A stretch of 64,000 bases of DNA, taken from the NCBI RefSeq assembly GCF_000425405.1, contig NZ_AUDJ01000028.1, forward strand, positions 1-64,000, written 5' to 3'. This document shows positions 19,895-28,916 of this stretch, one piece after another. The translations under genes were made by a program, and so were the position numbers. Below the pieces are notes generated by a model. That model was given only the letters and a program-made list of their open reading frames with translations. It was not told the origin of the DNA and did not search any database. This DNA comes from Ferrimonas kyonanensis DSM 18153 (GTDB lineage: Bacteria; Pseudomonadota; Gammaproteobacteria; Enterobacterales; Shewanellaceae). How positions within the stretch are numbered: the first letter of the stretch is position 1; every line of letters starts with the position of its first letter.

Positions 19895-20694
19895 GCCGTT
19901 ATCACACCCTTTTTGACACCCTGGCCCTCAAGGGCGAAGGCGCCTTTGTTCCCTTCGTGACCCTCGGCGATCCCGAGCCGGGAATGACTCTGGACATCAT
20001 CGATGCCCTGGTGGCCGGGGGCGCCGATGCCCTGGAACTGGGCATCCCGTTCTCCGATCCACTGGCGGACGGCCCCACCATTCAGGACGCCACGGTGCGG
20101 GCACTCAATGCCGGCACCACCCCGGCCCTGTGCTTTGAGATGCTGACCGAGATTCGCCGCCGCTACCCGCAACTGCCCATCGGCCTGCTGGTGTACGCCA
20201 ACCTGGTGTTCTCGCCAGGGCTGGATGCCTTCTACCAGCGCTGCCGTGACGCCGGTGTCGACTCAGTACTGGTTGCCGATGTGCCAGTGGAAGAGAGTGC
20301 GGAGTTTGCCGATGCCGCGCGTCGCCATGGCATCGCTCCCATCTTCGTCGCCCCGCCAAATGGCGATGAGGCGACGCTCAAAGCGGTGGCCGAACAGGGC
20401 GAAGGCTACACTTACCTGCTGTCCCGGGCCGGAGTCACCGGCACCGAGTCCAAAGCCGGTAAACCGGTAGGGCCACTGCTGGATACCCTGAAGCGCTTTC
20501 AGGCACCGCCGGCCATTCTCGGCTTTGGCATCTCTGAACCGCAACAGGTCAAAGACGCCATCGCCGCCGGTGCCGCCGGGGCCATCTCCGGCAGTGCCAC
20601 GGTCAAACTGATCGCCGAGCATCGGCAGGACCCAGCCGCACTGACCCAGGCCCTGACCCAGTTTACTCAGGCGATGAAAGCCGCAACCCGCTGA
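19891..20694 (+). CDS. trpA: Tryptophan synthase alpha subunit
   Basis: Cleaves indole-3-glycerol phosphate and channels indole to TrpB. The protein has 267 residues. The catalytic Glu and Asp are in [18 protein letters not shown], followed by PVEES and [10 protein letters not shown]. It starts with GTG inside the end of trpB (4-bp overlap) and is the last gene of the operon. Confidence 0.95.
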   Translation: MSRYHTLFDTLALKGEGAFVPFVTLGDPEPGMTLDIIDALVAGGADALELGIPFSDPLADGPTIQDATVRALNAGTTPALCFEMLTEIRRRYPQLPIGLLVYANLVFSPGLDAFYQRCRDAGVDSVLVADVPVEESAEFADAARRHGIAPIFVAPPNGDEATLKAVAEQGEGYTYLLSRAGVTGTESKAGKPVGPLLDTLKRFQAPPAILGFGISEPQQVKDAIAAGAAGAISGSATVKLIAEHRQDPAALTQALTQFTQAMKAATR

Positions 20695-20715
20695 TTTTCG
20701 GGTTTTCTGGACCTA

Positions 20716-20744
20716 AGGTGAACGCCACAGGGCGTTCACCTTTC
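20716..20744 (+). terminator. Probable terminator of the trp operon
   Basis: Strong 11-bp stem AGGTGAACGCC/GGCGTTCACCT with an ACAG loop. The T-run after it is short (TTTCC), so termination may be partial. Confidence 0.6.
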
Positions 20745-20799
20745 CTGCCCAGCCGGGATTGGTTAGAATGTGGCACCCTGCTCGCTGAAAACAGAATCC

Positions 20800-21351
20800 A
20801 TGAAACAAATACTCGACTTTCTGCCCCTGCTGGTCTTCTTTGGTGTCTATAAATTCTATGACATCTACCTGGCCAGCGGCGCCCTGGTAGCCGCCTCTGC
20901 GGTTCAAATCGCCCTGCTGTATCTGCTGTACAAGAAAGTAGAAAAGCAGCACCTGATCACCTTTGCCCTGGTGGCGGTGTTTGGCACCCTGACCATGGTG
21001 CTTCGGGATGACACCTTCATTAAGTGGAAAGTCACCGTGGTGCAGTTCCTGTTTGCCGGCGCCCTGCTGATCAGCGAATTGATGGGTCGCTCGCTGCTCA
21101 AAGCGATGCTGGGCAAAGAGATGCCGTTGCCGGATCGCATCTGGCGCAACACCAGCTTTGCCTGGGTGGCGTTTTTTATCGCCAGTGGCATTCTGAATAT
21201 GTACATCGCCTTCAATATGTCTCAGGAGGTCTGGGTCAACTTCAAGGTCTTCGGCCTGATGGGGATGACCCTGGCCTTTACCGTCGGCACCATCGTCTAC
21301 CTGTACCGGCACCTGCCCAAAGATTTCAAACCGCAGGACAAACAGAAATAA
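20800..21351 (+). CDS. yciB: YciB, inner membrane septation-associated protein A
   Basis: Integral inner-membrane protein of 183 residues with about five hydrophobic segments, matching YciB/IspZ (intracellular septation protein A family). It begins [21 protein letters not shown] and contains the family region GRSLLKAML and [16 protein letters not shown]. It is linked to cell-envelope synthesis and division. The start was set at the ATG before KQILDF; an in-frame ATG 10 codons earlier lacks family similarity. In related genomes yciI is usually close by; here it is about 16 kb away. Confidence 0.93.
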   Translation: MKQILDFLPLLVFFGVYKFYDIYLASGALVAASAVQIALLYLLYKKVEKQHLITFALVAVFGTLTMVLRDDTFIKWKVTVVQFLFAGALLISELMGRSLLKAMLGKEMPLPDRIWRNTSFAWVAFFIASGILNMYIAFNMSQEVWVNFKVFGLMGMTLAFTVGTIVYLYRHLPKDFKPQDKQK

Positions 21352-21360
21352 TCCCATCCA

Positions 21361-21383
21361 GCCCGCACCACGCGGGCTTTTTT
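21361..21383 (+). terminator. Rho-independent terminator after yciB
   Basis: GCCCGC/GCGGGC hairpin with a short loop followed by six T. Confidence 0.85.
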
Positions 21384-21530
21384 ATGCCCGCCTTTCCCTC
21401 TGACTCTCGCTCGTGAGTGTTTAATTCCTAAGCAGATACTTTGCCAAGCGGCGAGCTTTGTACTAGCTGTTAATACTAAAGCCAGCCACCTTCAGAGCAG
21501 GCAAGTGATCAACTTAGAGGAAAGGATTCG

Positions 21531-22322
21531 ATGATGACCGTCGCTTCTCCTGGGGTTTCCCTGTGCCATTTCGATCAAGAGAGTCCCGGTAAACTGGCGG
21601 CTCAGCTCAGCGACGCCCTCACAATCACCGTTCACCGGGTTTCGGCGCTGCCCGACGGCAACGATCCCTGCATTGTGGTTATGAACAAGCAAGACCATCG
21701 GGAGATGGCGGCAATCGAGCAGATTCGCCTCAAGCAACCCGGCCGCAGCCTGATGTTGCTGATGCCGAGATTGTCAGTCCCGGCACTGCGCTGGGCCTTA
21801 AGCCACAGCGTCACCCAGGCCTACTCCTACCCGTTGTCGGCTCTGGAAGCGACCGAATTGAAACTGCAGCTGAATGAGCACTACCACTGCCCGAGCGTCA
21901 TGCAACGACACACTCACGACAAACTGCGCCAGGTGCTGGATCTTATCGAACACACCTTCGATCGCCCATTAACCCTCAACCAGTTGGCAACCGAGGTCGG
22001 CATCAGTCACAGCCGGCTCAGCCACCTGTTTCGCAAAGAATTGGGGATCAAGTTCAGCCACTACCTGATCTGTCGACGGCTGGAGGCGGCACCGGCACTG
22101 CTTCACGAAGAGGGGTTGACCGTCGCCGCCATCGCCTATCGGCTGAGCTTTTCGACACCGTCGCACTTTTGCCGCGCTTTCAAGGCTCACTTTGGCCTGA
22201 CCCCATCGGAGTACAAACAGGGCGCAAAATCCGGCCAGTACAGCAACTCCTATCGCCGCTACCTTGAGTGCCGCCAGCCGCAGAGCCTCCGTCACGGTAT
22301 CGCCCTTGCGAGCCTGGCATGA
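21531..22322 (+). CDS. AraC-family transcriptional regulator with pseudo-receiver-like N-terminus
   Basis: DNA-binding regulator of 263 residues. The C-terminal AraC domain (about 125-228) has two helix-turn-helices: LTLNQLATEVGISHSRLSHLFRKELG and LTVAAIAYRLSFSTPSHFCRAFKAHFGLTPSEYK. The N-terminal 115 residues have a response-regulator-like rhythm (CIVVMNKQD, LMLLMPRLS, AYSYPLSALEATEL) but no clear phospho-acceptor site, so it may be a degenerate receiver. Its stop codon overlaps the next start (ATGA), coupling it to the L,D-transpeptidase. Its target is unknown; the transpeptidase or the downstream Tad locus are candidates by position only. Confidence 0.85.
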   Translation: MMTVASPGVSLCHFDQESPGKLAAQLSDALTITVHRVSALPDGNDPCIVVMNKQDHREMAAIEQIRLKQPGRSLMLLMPRLSVPALRWALSHSVTQAYSYPLSALEATELKLQLNEHYHCPSVMQRHTHDKLRQVLDLIEHTFDRPLTLNQLATEVGISHSRLSHLFRKELGIKFSHYLICRRLEAAPALLHEEGLTVAAIAYRLSFSTPSHFCRAFKAHFGLTPSEYKQGAKSGQYSNSYRRYLECRQPQSLRHGIALASLA

Positions 22323-23674
22323 GGAGAGCGGCGCTGCTACTGATGCTGTGGGTCAGCCTGGGGTTCCCCGCCGCCCTAGCCAATCCCCCCTTGCCGAGCA
22401 CCGACGATGCCAGGGTATCGTGGCCGACCAGTTGGGTAGACCTGCTTCAGGATCTGGCACTGCTGGCCGAACAACCTCACTACAGCGATGCAGAGCTCAA
22501 ACACGCCTCCAAGGCCTTCATCAACCTAAGGGGGGAGATGCAGCGCAAGTCGGTGACCGACGAGCAAACCCGGTTTGATGCCCTGCAGAACAGCCACCAG
22601 CTGGAAAACTGGATACGGCTAAACCAGCCCCAATACCAGGCCTTTAGGCTGTTGCAGCAGGCGCTAAAGTCGGAACAGCAACTGCAGAGCCTGCCAAGGC
22701 CCGATACCGACCTGATTCGGCACCTGTCGCTGGGGCAGAGCCACCCGGAAGTCGTGGTGCTGCGCCGCCTGCTCGCCGCCCGACTGGGAGAGAGATTACC
22801 GGCCCACCTAAACAATCGTGCGGTATGGGACCCAGCGCTGATAGAGGCACTCAAGCGTTATCAGGGCCACAACGGCCTAAACACCACCGGCACCCTGACT
22901 CCGGCAACCATCGACTCCATCATGGCCAGTGGCGAGCACCGAATCAAAGCCATTCGATACAGCTTACGGCAGTGGCTGCAACTGCCTCCCAGGCTCAACG
23001 GAGACAGCATCATCGTCAACCTGCCGCACTTTAACCTGCTGGTACTGCAAGACAACCAGGTTCGGCTGACGCTGCCGGTGATTGTTGGCAACCCCAACAC
23101 CCCGACACCAAGATTCAACAGCCGCTTCAACTCCATCACCGTCAACCCCAGTTGGACGCCCCCCTACAGCATCATCAGTAGCGAGCTGATTCCAGCCTAT
23201 CACCGAGATTCCCAAAGCCTGAAACGGCAGGGGTTCGAACTGCTGTCCGGCCCCCGCAGCGCCCCGGAAAAACTGCCCTGGTCCGAAGTGGAATCCCTTG
23301 AGCGTGCGCTGGCCAACCACCGACTGGTTCAGCGTCCGGGTAGCAACAACGCCTTGGGAAAGGCGAGGCTGAACCTGGTCAACAGCAATGCCATCTATCT
23401 GCACGACACCCCCAATCGCAAGCTGTTCCGGCAGACAAACCGGGCGCTCAGCCACGGCTGCATTCGGGTTGGTAACATCGATGCCCTGCTGACCTATCTG
23501 GCTGATCAAGCCCCCAGGGCCAGTCGCGATGCGGTCCGGGCCGCCCTGAAAACCGGCGACTCACTGACCCGGCGAATTCGCAGCAAAACAGAGGTGTACA
23601 TCGTCTACATGCCCGCTTGGCCCAACGCCGATGGCACCCTATCCATTGCCGCCGACATCTACAATAAAATTTAA
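22319..23674 (+). CDS. L,D-transpeptidase (LdtD/YcbB-like)
   Basis: Periplasmic enzyme of about 451 residues that forms 3-3 peptidoglycan cross-links or attaches proteins to peptidoglycan. A signal peptide (MRRAALLLMLWVSLGFPAALA) is followed by an alpha-helical region, a peptidoglycan-binding domain (ALIEALKRYQGHNGLNTTG, about 195-220), and a YkuD domain. The catalytic signature is SHGCIRVGN (Cys near 381), preceded by the conserved YLHDTP. The start overlaps the AraC regulator stop by 4 bp. The size and arrangement match the YcbB type rather than short ErfK-type enzymes. Confidence 0.9.
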   Translation: MRRAALLLMLWVSLGFPAALANPPLPSTDDARVSWPTSWVDLLQDLALLAEQPHYSDAELKHASKAFINLRGEMQRKSVTDEQTRFDALQNSHQLENWIRLNQPQYQAFRLLQQALKSEQQLQSLPRPDTDLIRHLSLGQSHPEVVVLRRLLAARLGERLPAHLNNRAVWDPALIEALKRYQGHNGLNTTGTLTPATIDSIMASGEHRIKAIRYSLRQWLQLPPRLNGDSIIVNLPHFNLLVLQDNQVRLTLPVIVGNPNTPTPRFNSRFNSITVNPSWTPPYSIISSELIPAYHRDSQSLKRQGFELLSGPRSAPEKLPWSEVESLERALANHRLVQRPGSNNALGKARLNLVNSNAIYLHDTPNRKLFRQTNRALSHGCIRVGNIDALLTYLADQAPRASRDAVRAALKTGDSLTRRIRSKTEVYIVYMPAWPNADGTLSIAADIYNKI

Positions 23675-23900
23675 AAAGGCACTAATATCAGTTTGATAGC
23701 AAGACAAATGGCATAAGTTATGCCGGAAATATCTCAGTAAGAATTCATTTTAATGAAAGAAATAGCAACTTGGTGTTAGGCACAAGCAATTATTTGGACT
23801 AACTTTAATTCTGTGTCGAGCATCCATATGTACCCTATGCTCAGACATTTCCTAGTGCAACAACTACTAGGCATTAATCTAACTGCGCGGAGATATTGCT

Positions 23901-24092
23901 ATGTTTAAGAAAGCACTCGTTGATTTCTGGAATGACGAAAGCGGTTTATCCGCGGTAGAGTATGCTATTGCTGGTAGCCTTGTCGTAGGTGGCATGGTTA
24001 TCGCGTTTGGTGAGCTAGGGACAGAGGCCACACAGGAAATTTCTGCCTTGTGCGCTGCAGTAGATGCTGCAGGTGACTGTGACGGCCAATAG
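23901..24092 (+). CDS. flp: Flp-type IVb pilin, copy 1
   Basis: Prepilin of 63 residues, major subunit candidate of the Tad pilus. A short charged leader ends in ESG, then comes the processing site G/LSAVEYA with the conserved Glu-Tyr pair. The hydrophobic helix IAGSLVVGGMVIAFGELG follows. The C-terminus carries two Cys (LCAAVDAAGDC) that could form a disulfide. It is separated from the prepilin peptidase by a hairpin, as expected for an abundantly made pilin. The upstream 226 bp are AT-rich and should hold its promoter; I see no certain boxes. Confidence 0.93.
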   Translation: MFKKALVDFWNDESGLSAVEYAIAGSLVVGGMVIAFGELGTEATQEISALCAAVDAAGDCDGQ

Positions 24093-24122
24093 ACAGGGAA
24101 GTTTAAATACTTTGTCGCGTTA

Positions 24123-24149
24123 AGAGCACTGCTTTATGGGCAGTGCTCT
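24123..24149 (+). terminator. Hairpin after flp copy 1 (partial terminator)
   Basis: Ten-bp stem AGAGCACTGC/GCAGTGCTCT with a 7-nt loop and a weak T-rich tail. Probably it limits read-through from the pilin into the downstream genes and stabilises the pilin mRNA. A closely similar hairpin follows the second flp gene. Confidence 0.65.
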
Positions 24150-24171
24150 ATTTATTTGGGGGACGTTTTTT

Positions 24172-24711
24172 ATGTCGGAGCTGACGTTAATACAAGCAAA
24201 ATACATTCTTGCCTCGGTCGTATTCATTATCGCCGTCATCACCGATTTAAAAACAGAAAAAATTCCTAATACCCTGGTGTTATTCGGTGTGATCGCCGGA
24301 TTCACCGTTCAAACCTTCTACAGTGGCTGGTTGGGCATCCTGCATGCATTCGCCGGTGCGCTGACGGCCGCCATCTGTTTACTGTTTTTTTATGCGAAAA
24401 AAATGCTCGGCGCTGGCGACGTAAAATTGATGATAGCCATTGGCACCATACTCGGGCCCTACATGGTGTTCTGGAACCTCTGCTTTGGCATTATTGCCGG
24501 AGGACTGACCACGCTAATTTTTGCGTTTTCCCGGGTCGGTTGGCGCGGCGTCTACACCAGCTTAAAGCGCTATTACCAATGCCTGCTTACCCGTACCTAT
24601 TACAAGCCTGCCGCCGATGAGGCCGCCGGGCTGCAGGTACCCTATGCGCCGGCTCTGGCCATCGGCTGGCTGATCATCATGTGGGCACCATTACGCTTAC
24701 CCGGGCTCTGA
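24172..24711 (+). CDS. tadV: Tad prepilin peptidase (CpaA/TadV)
   Basis: Inner-membrane aspartic peptidase of 179 residues that removes the Flp leader. The first catalytic Asp lies in AVITDLKTEKIPN and the second in the GAGDVKLMIAIG motif. About six transmembrane helices are visible. The start was set at MSELTL because GGGGGACG precedes it at good spacing; an in-frame ATG 12 codons upstream lies within the pilin hairpin. It is sandwiched between the two flp genes. Confidence 0.9.
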   Translation: MSELTLIQAKYILASVVFIIAVITDLKTEKIPNTLVLFGVIAGFTVQTFYSGWLGILHAFAGALTAAICLLFFYAKKMLGAGDVKLMIAIGTILGPYMVFWNLCFGIIAGGLTTLIFAFSRVGWRGVYTSLKRYYQCLLTRTYYKPAADEAAGLQVPYAPALAIGWLIIMWAPLRLPGL

Positions 24712-24861
24712 TAGGAAGCAGGGACTCCAGACCACTCTACGCAACTGGGTGACAGAAAACCCCACACCTTACGACTATGCTTTAGTCATTATCGACGTAA
24801 TTTAGGCTGTTGAACGTCAATCAGTTACACAGAGACACGACAACCGTGCTGGAGAGATTCC

Positions 24862-25056
24862 ATGGCCATACTTCATGCCGTTCGTACCTTCTGGCTCGAT
24901 GAATCGGGCTTATCTGCAGTTGAATACGCCATCGCTGGCAGCCTGGTAGCCGGCGGCATGGTGATTGCCTTTACCGAACTTGGCACCGAGACATCGGAGC
25001 AGATTTCGGCCATGTGCGCCGTGGTCGATGCCGCAGGAGATTGCGACGGACAGTAA
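24862..25056 (+). CDS. flp: Flp-type IVb pilin, copy 2
   Basis: Prepilin of 64 residues closely similar to the first copy from the processing site on (DESG/LSAVEYAIAGSLV). It has the same C-terminal CAVVDAAGDCDGQ with paired Cys. The leaders differ (MAILHAVRTFWL here). The similarity of both gene and downstream hairpin points to a tandem duplication that was split by the peptidase gene, or to peptidase insertion. It may be a minor or conditional pilin. Confidence 0.92.
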   Translation: MAILHAVRTFWLDESGLSAVEYAIAGSLVAGGMVIAFTELGTETSEQISAMCAVVDAAGDCDGQ

Positions 25057-25087
25057 TTAAAATCTATACACAAGATAAACAAATCGT

Positions 25088-25120
25088 ATATTCGGGCACT
25101 GCTTGGCAGTGCTCGAATAT
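25088..25120 (+). terminator. Hairpin after flp copy 2 (partial terminator)
   Basis: Fifteen-bp stem with a single G-U pair and 3-nt loop; the core GCACTGC/GCAGTGC resembles the hairpin after flp copy 1. No T-run follows directly, so it may protect mRNA more than stop transcription. Confidence 0.6.
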
Positions 25121-25244
25121 CTGCGCATAAAAAAACAAACCCCATCGAAATTAAAAAATCACGCCAGAACACCCCTGTTTTGAATTGCCTTTGACCGCAT
25201 CTGAACTAACTTAAATATAAGTGAGTTTTTCAAAGGATAGGTTG

Positions 25245-26549
25245 ATGAACAGCGAGGTTAATCACCCCAGTGCCAGCACTGCGAACCAACTGGCGATAAA
25301 GCCGGCCTCGATGGAGGCCGTTGGCGTCGACCCTCAGTTACTGCAAAGCCTGCTGTTGAAGCATCTGCTCGACGGCGATGTCCTGACCATGGAGAACCTC
25401 AATCAACGACTGGCCCTGACTGGAACCCTGGTACAACAGTTACTGGATAACGCCAAGCAAAACAGTCTTGTCGAAAACAAGCAAACCACCAGCGATGGTC
25501 AGATGCGCTATACCCTCAGCCACCTGGGACGTGAGCAGGCTGAGTACGCACTGAGTCGCAGTGGCTACCTGGGGCCGGTGCCGGTGCCTTTGGATCAATA
25601 CTGGCGCGTCTGCAGATTGCAATCCAGCCGCCAACACACCATCACCCGACCGATCATCAACCAGGCTCTCGAGGGTTTGGTCCTTCCTCACCGGTTGATG
25701 GAAGAGATAGGCCCAGCCCTGAACTCCAAACGGCCGGTGCTGATTTACGGTCCTCCCGGTACCGGGAAAAGCTACCTGTGCCGCCATTTTAACCAGGTTT
25801 TTGGGGACGATGTGTTGATCCCCCATGCCATCGCCATCGGCCAGGCCATCATCCAGATCTTCGACCCTCAGCTGCATGAACTGCATGAAAGCAACGGCGA
25901 CAATCAGTCGCTGCTGCTCACCGAAGGTCACGATCCCAGGTGGCACCGCTGTCGCCGCCCTCTGCTGGTGGTTGGCGGTGAACTGACCCAGGAGATGTTG
26001 AATGTCCATTACGATCACAACAGCCGCACCTACCATGCGCCAATTGGCCTTAAATCCAACAACGGAATATTGTTGGTCGATGACTTAGGTCGGCAGCAAA
26101 TTACTCCAAAAGAGATATTCAACCGCTGGATTGTTCCCATGGAAGAGAGCAAAGATTTTCTCTCTCTTCCCAGTGGCGAACATTTTGACGTTCCCTTTGA
26201 GCAAATATTGCTTTTCTCAACTAACCTTGATCCAGAGCAGTTGGTTGACGATGCATTTTTAAGAAGGCTGGGATACAAAATTCAATTTGCAGCCCTCAAC
26301 AAAGAGCAATTTAGCGATATTTGGCGACAAAATTGCCATGACTTCAACCTGAATTATGATCCTCACATATGCGACTGGATTATTGCCAATCTCTATGAAC
26401 CGGCAAGCAAGCCTTTATTGCCCTGTCACCCGAGAGATTTGCTGTCCATTGTCGCGGATCAAATTAGCTATAACGAGTTACCCGCAGAGGTAACCCAACA
26501 ATTATTGCAGCGGGCTTGGTCAATCTACTTTGTAAATAGCGCGCACTAG
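25245..26549 (+). CDS. AAA+ ATPase embedded in the Tad pilus locus
   Basis: Cytoplasmic ATPase of about 434 residues, not one of the named Tad proteins. The N-terminal 110 residues look like a winged helix (LLLKHLLDGDVLTMENLNQRLALTG through YTLSHLGREQAEYAL). The AAA+ core shows Walker A GPPGTGKS (169-176), Walker B GILLVDDLGRQ, a sensor-1 segment LLFSTNLDP and an arginine-bearing FLRRLGYKI. No membrane segment is seen. The start was set at MNSEVN, with AAGGAT upstream; a GTG 8 codons earlier is possible. It lies between flp copy 2 and rcpC in the same direction. Its function is unknown; a chaperone-like or regulatory role in pilus assembly is inference. Confidence 0.75.
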   Translation: MNSEVNHPSASTANQLAIKPASMEAVGVDPQLLQSLLLKHLLDGDVLTMENLNQRLALTGTLVQQLLDNAKQNSLVENKQTTSDGQMRYTLSHLGREQAEYALSRSGYLGPVPVPLDQYWRVCRLQSSRQHTITRPIINQALEGLVLPHRLMEEIGPALNSKRPVLIYGPPGTGKSYLCRHFNQVFGDDVLIPHAIAIGQAIIQIFDPQLHELHESNGDNQSLLLTEGHDPRWHRCRRPLLVVGGELTQEMLNVHYDHNSRTYHAPIGLKSNNGILLVDDLGRQQITPKEIFNRWIVPMEESKDFLSLPSGEHFDVPFEQILLFSTNLDPEQLVDDAFLRRLGYKIQFAALNKEQFSDIWRQNCHDFNLNYDPHICDWIIANLYEPASKPLLPCHPRDLLSIVADQISYNELPAEVTQQLLQRAWSIYFVNSAH

Positions 26550-26586
26550 TCGAAATCACCTCGATACGGCATTGCTGGGAGGAGAG

Positions 26587-27417
26587 ATGAATACCCGATC
26601 ATTATTTTTCGTTCTGTTATCACTGGTGTTTGGCGTCGGCGCCGTCATGCTGGCTCAAAACTGGCTGAAACAAAGCCAACCAACCTCTGATCACCCCGAT
26701 CAAGCGGTGGTGGTCACTATGTCGGTCAGCGTTCCATCCGGAACGGTTCTGGAAGCCAAACACCTGTCTCTCCAGGCCATTCCAAAAGCTTTGGCCCCCC
26801 GGGATGCCCTGACCTCCATCGACCAGGCCGTGGATAAAGTGGCCAAATTCCCGATGCTACAGGGTGACACCCTGCATCCGGATAAGCTGGCTCTACGAGG
26901 CGAAGGCAGCGTCCTGGCCAGCTTGATTGAGCCGAATAAGCGCGCGGTCACCATTCGAGTCAACGACGTGGTCGGGGTCGCCGGTTTCCTGCTGCCGGGC
27001 AACCGGGTCGATGTGCTGGTGACCTTTAAAGTCGGCAACGTCCGCAATGTGGCCGCCGAAACGCAAACCGAAGTGGTGCTCAGCAACCTGAAAGTGCTGG
27101 CGGTGGATCAGAAAGCCAACCAGGACAGCAGCCAACCGCTGGTGGTCAGGGCCGTCACCCTGGAGGTCACGCTTGAGCAAGCGGAATCCCTGATGAGTGC
27201 AAGAGGCAAAGGCACCATTCAACTGGCGCTGCGTAACCCAACCGATGATTCCGAAGTGTCGGTCGCTCAGGCATCACCAGAGCCACAACCGGGCACCCCC
27301 GTCACTCAACCAGAGGCGGTTCCCGCCAAAGTGGCCCCTCGCCCGCCAGAGCAACGAAAAATGAAAATCGAAGTGATACGAGGAACGGCCCAGCAGACCG
27401 TCACCGTGGAAAGCTGA
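26587..27417 (+). CDS. rcpC: Flp pilus assembly protein RcpC/CpaB
   Basis: Protein of 276 residues with an N-terminal membrane anchor (SLFFVLLSLVFGVGAVMLA) and a periplasmic SAF domain (VVTMSVSVPSGTVLEAKHLSLQ), then the RcpC/CpaB domain (AVTIRVNDVVGVAGFLLPGNRVDVLVTF). The C-terminal region is Pro/Glu-rich. It works with the RcpA secretin at the outer membrane and periplasm of Tad systems. The ATG follows GGGAGGAGAG. Confidence 0.9.
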   Translation: MNTRSLFFVLLSLVFGVGAVMLAQNWLKQSQPTSDHPDQAVVVTMSVSVPSGTVLEAKHLSLQAIPKALAPRDALTSIDQAVDKVAKFPMLQGDTLHPDKLALRGEGSVLASLIEPNKRAVTIRVNDVVGVAGFLLPGNRVDVLVTFKVGNVRNVAAETQTEVVLSNLKVLAVDQKANQDSSQPLVVRAVTLEVTLEQAESLMSARGKGTIQLALRNPTDDSEVSVAQASPEPQPGTPVTQPEAVPAKVAPRPPEQRKMKIEVIRGTAQQTVTVES

Positions 27418-27451
27418 TCTCGACCACCAGCATCATTAGGAACGCGAAACT

Positions 27452-28906
27452 ATGGATACACTGACTCAGAAAATGGGCAAACTCCTTGGCCGCATCGCCA
27501 TGCTGTTGCCTCTTATCGCCGCCCTGCAGTGGCACCATGCTGCCGTCGCCGGTGGCCCGACGGCCCTGCAACTACAGAGTTTTCCGGTTCCCATCTACAA
27601 ATCCAGAACCCTGCCAATCAAGCAGGCGGCAGCCCGGGTTTCCGTGGGTAACCCCAACATCGCCGATATTCTGATCATGCAGCCAACCGAGTTGTATGTG
27701 CTCGGCAAACAGCTGGGCAGCACCAATATCCTGGTTTGGGATGACGAAGATCGGCTGGTGGACATCATCGACATTGAGATCACCCACGATCTCAATGGCC
27801 TCAAAGAGAAGCTGTATCGTTTCCTGCCGGAAGAGCCCATACAGGTTCACAGCTCTCAGGGACAACTGGTCATCGGTGGTCAGGTCTCCAACCTGGACCG
27901 AATGAACATGGCCATGAACCTGGCCCAGGGCTATGCGGTGGCAGCGGACACGTCTGGCAACCCCAGCACCGTGCTGAACATCATGTCGGTGGGCGGCGGT
28001 CACCAGGTGATGCTGGAGGTGACGGTAACCGAAGTGCAGCGGGAACTGGCGCGGCAGCTGGACTCGGATTTTCAGTTGATCACCGAAAGCAGCGATTTCA
28101 TCGGCGGCATCGTCGGCGGTGATGGCATCATCAGCGACAAGGGCTTCTTCGGCAGCTACGTCAGCGGTGACTTCCTGTTCAACTTCGCTCTGGATGCGGC
28201 CAAGCAGCAAGGCCTGGCCCGAGTTCTGGCGGAACCCAATATCACCGCATTGAGCGGTCAATTGGCCGAGTTCCTGTCCGGGGGGGAGTTCCCGGTACCG
28301 GTTCCCAGCCGTGAAGGCACCACCATCGAATACAAGAGCTTTGGTGTCGGCGTTAAATTTGTCCCCACCGTGCTGGACAGCGGCCGCATCAACCTGAACC
28401 TGAATGTACTGGTGAGTGAACTCAGTAACGCCAACTCGGTGGGCATCGTTCCCGAAGGCTCCACCGCGGCTCTGGTGACCCCATCCATCATCAAGCGCAG
28501 CGCCAACTCCACCATCGAGCTGGGCGACGGCCAGACCATTGCCATCGCCGGTTTGCTCAGCAACACCGTGCGCGAAAGCCTGGACGAGCTGCCTGGGCTG
28601 GGAGAGATCCCGATTCTGGGCCAGCTGTTCAGCAGTCAGGAGTACCGCAATGGTGAAACCGAGCTGGTGATTCTGGTCACCCCGAGATTGGTTCGTCCCA
28701 TCATTCGTGACGACCTGATTTTGCCCACCGATGGCTTCGTCTCACCCTCCGATGTGGGCTTCTACCTGCTGGGCGAGATGTCTCAACGCGAAGAGCAAGA
28801 TCACATCGACACCAACCCCAATACCGTCGTCAGCGAACAACCCCTGGCACCGGTTCCGGCCACCGACAACGGCGGAACTCAAAACAAATACGGCCATTCG
28901 CTGTAA
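27452..28906 (+). CDS. rcpA: Tad secretin RcpA/CpaC
   Basis: Outer-membrane channel of the Tad pilus, 484 residues. An N-terminal hydrophobic signal region is followed by a pilus/secretin N-domain (PIYKSRTLPIKQAAARVSVGNPNIADI), a BON-like segment (VIGGQVSNLDRMNMAMNLA), and the type II/III secretin domain with VEVTVTEVQRELARQL, LAEPNITALSGQLAEFLSGGEFPVP and GVGVKFVPTV. The end of the secretin core is GDGQTIAIAGLLSN. The C-terminal 40 residues are polar and variable. Confidence 0.93.
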   Translation: MDTLTQKMGKLLGRIAMLLPLIAALQWHHAAVAGGPTALQLQSFPVPIYKSRTLPIKQAAARVSVGNPNIADILIMQPTELYVLGKQLGSTNILVWDDEDRLVDIIDIEITHDLNGLKEKLYRFLPEEPIQVHSSQGQLVIGGQVSNLDRMNMAMNLAQGYAVAADTSGNPSTVLNIMSVGGGHQVMLEVTVTEVQRELARQLDSDFQLITESSDFIGGIVGGDGIISDKGFFGSYVSGDFLFNFALDAAKQQGLARVLAEPNITALSGQLAEFLSGGEFPVPVPSREGTTIEYKSFGVGVKFVPTVLDSGRINLNLNVLVSELSNANSVGIVPEGSTAALVTPSIIKRSANSTIELGDGQTIAIAGLLSNTVRESLDELPGLGEIPILGQLFSSQEYRNGETELVILVTPRLVRPIIRDDLILPTDGFVSPSDVGFYLLGEMSQREEQDHIDTNPNTVVSEQPLAPVPATDNGGTQNKYGHSL

Positions 28907-28916
28907 GGAGCTAACT

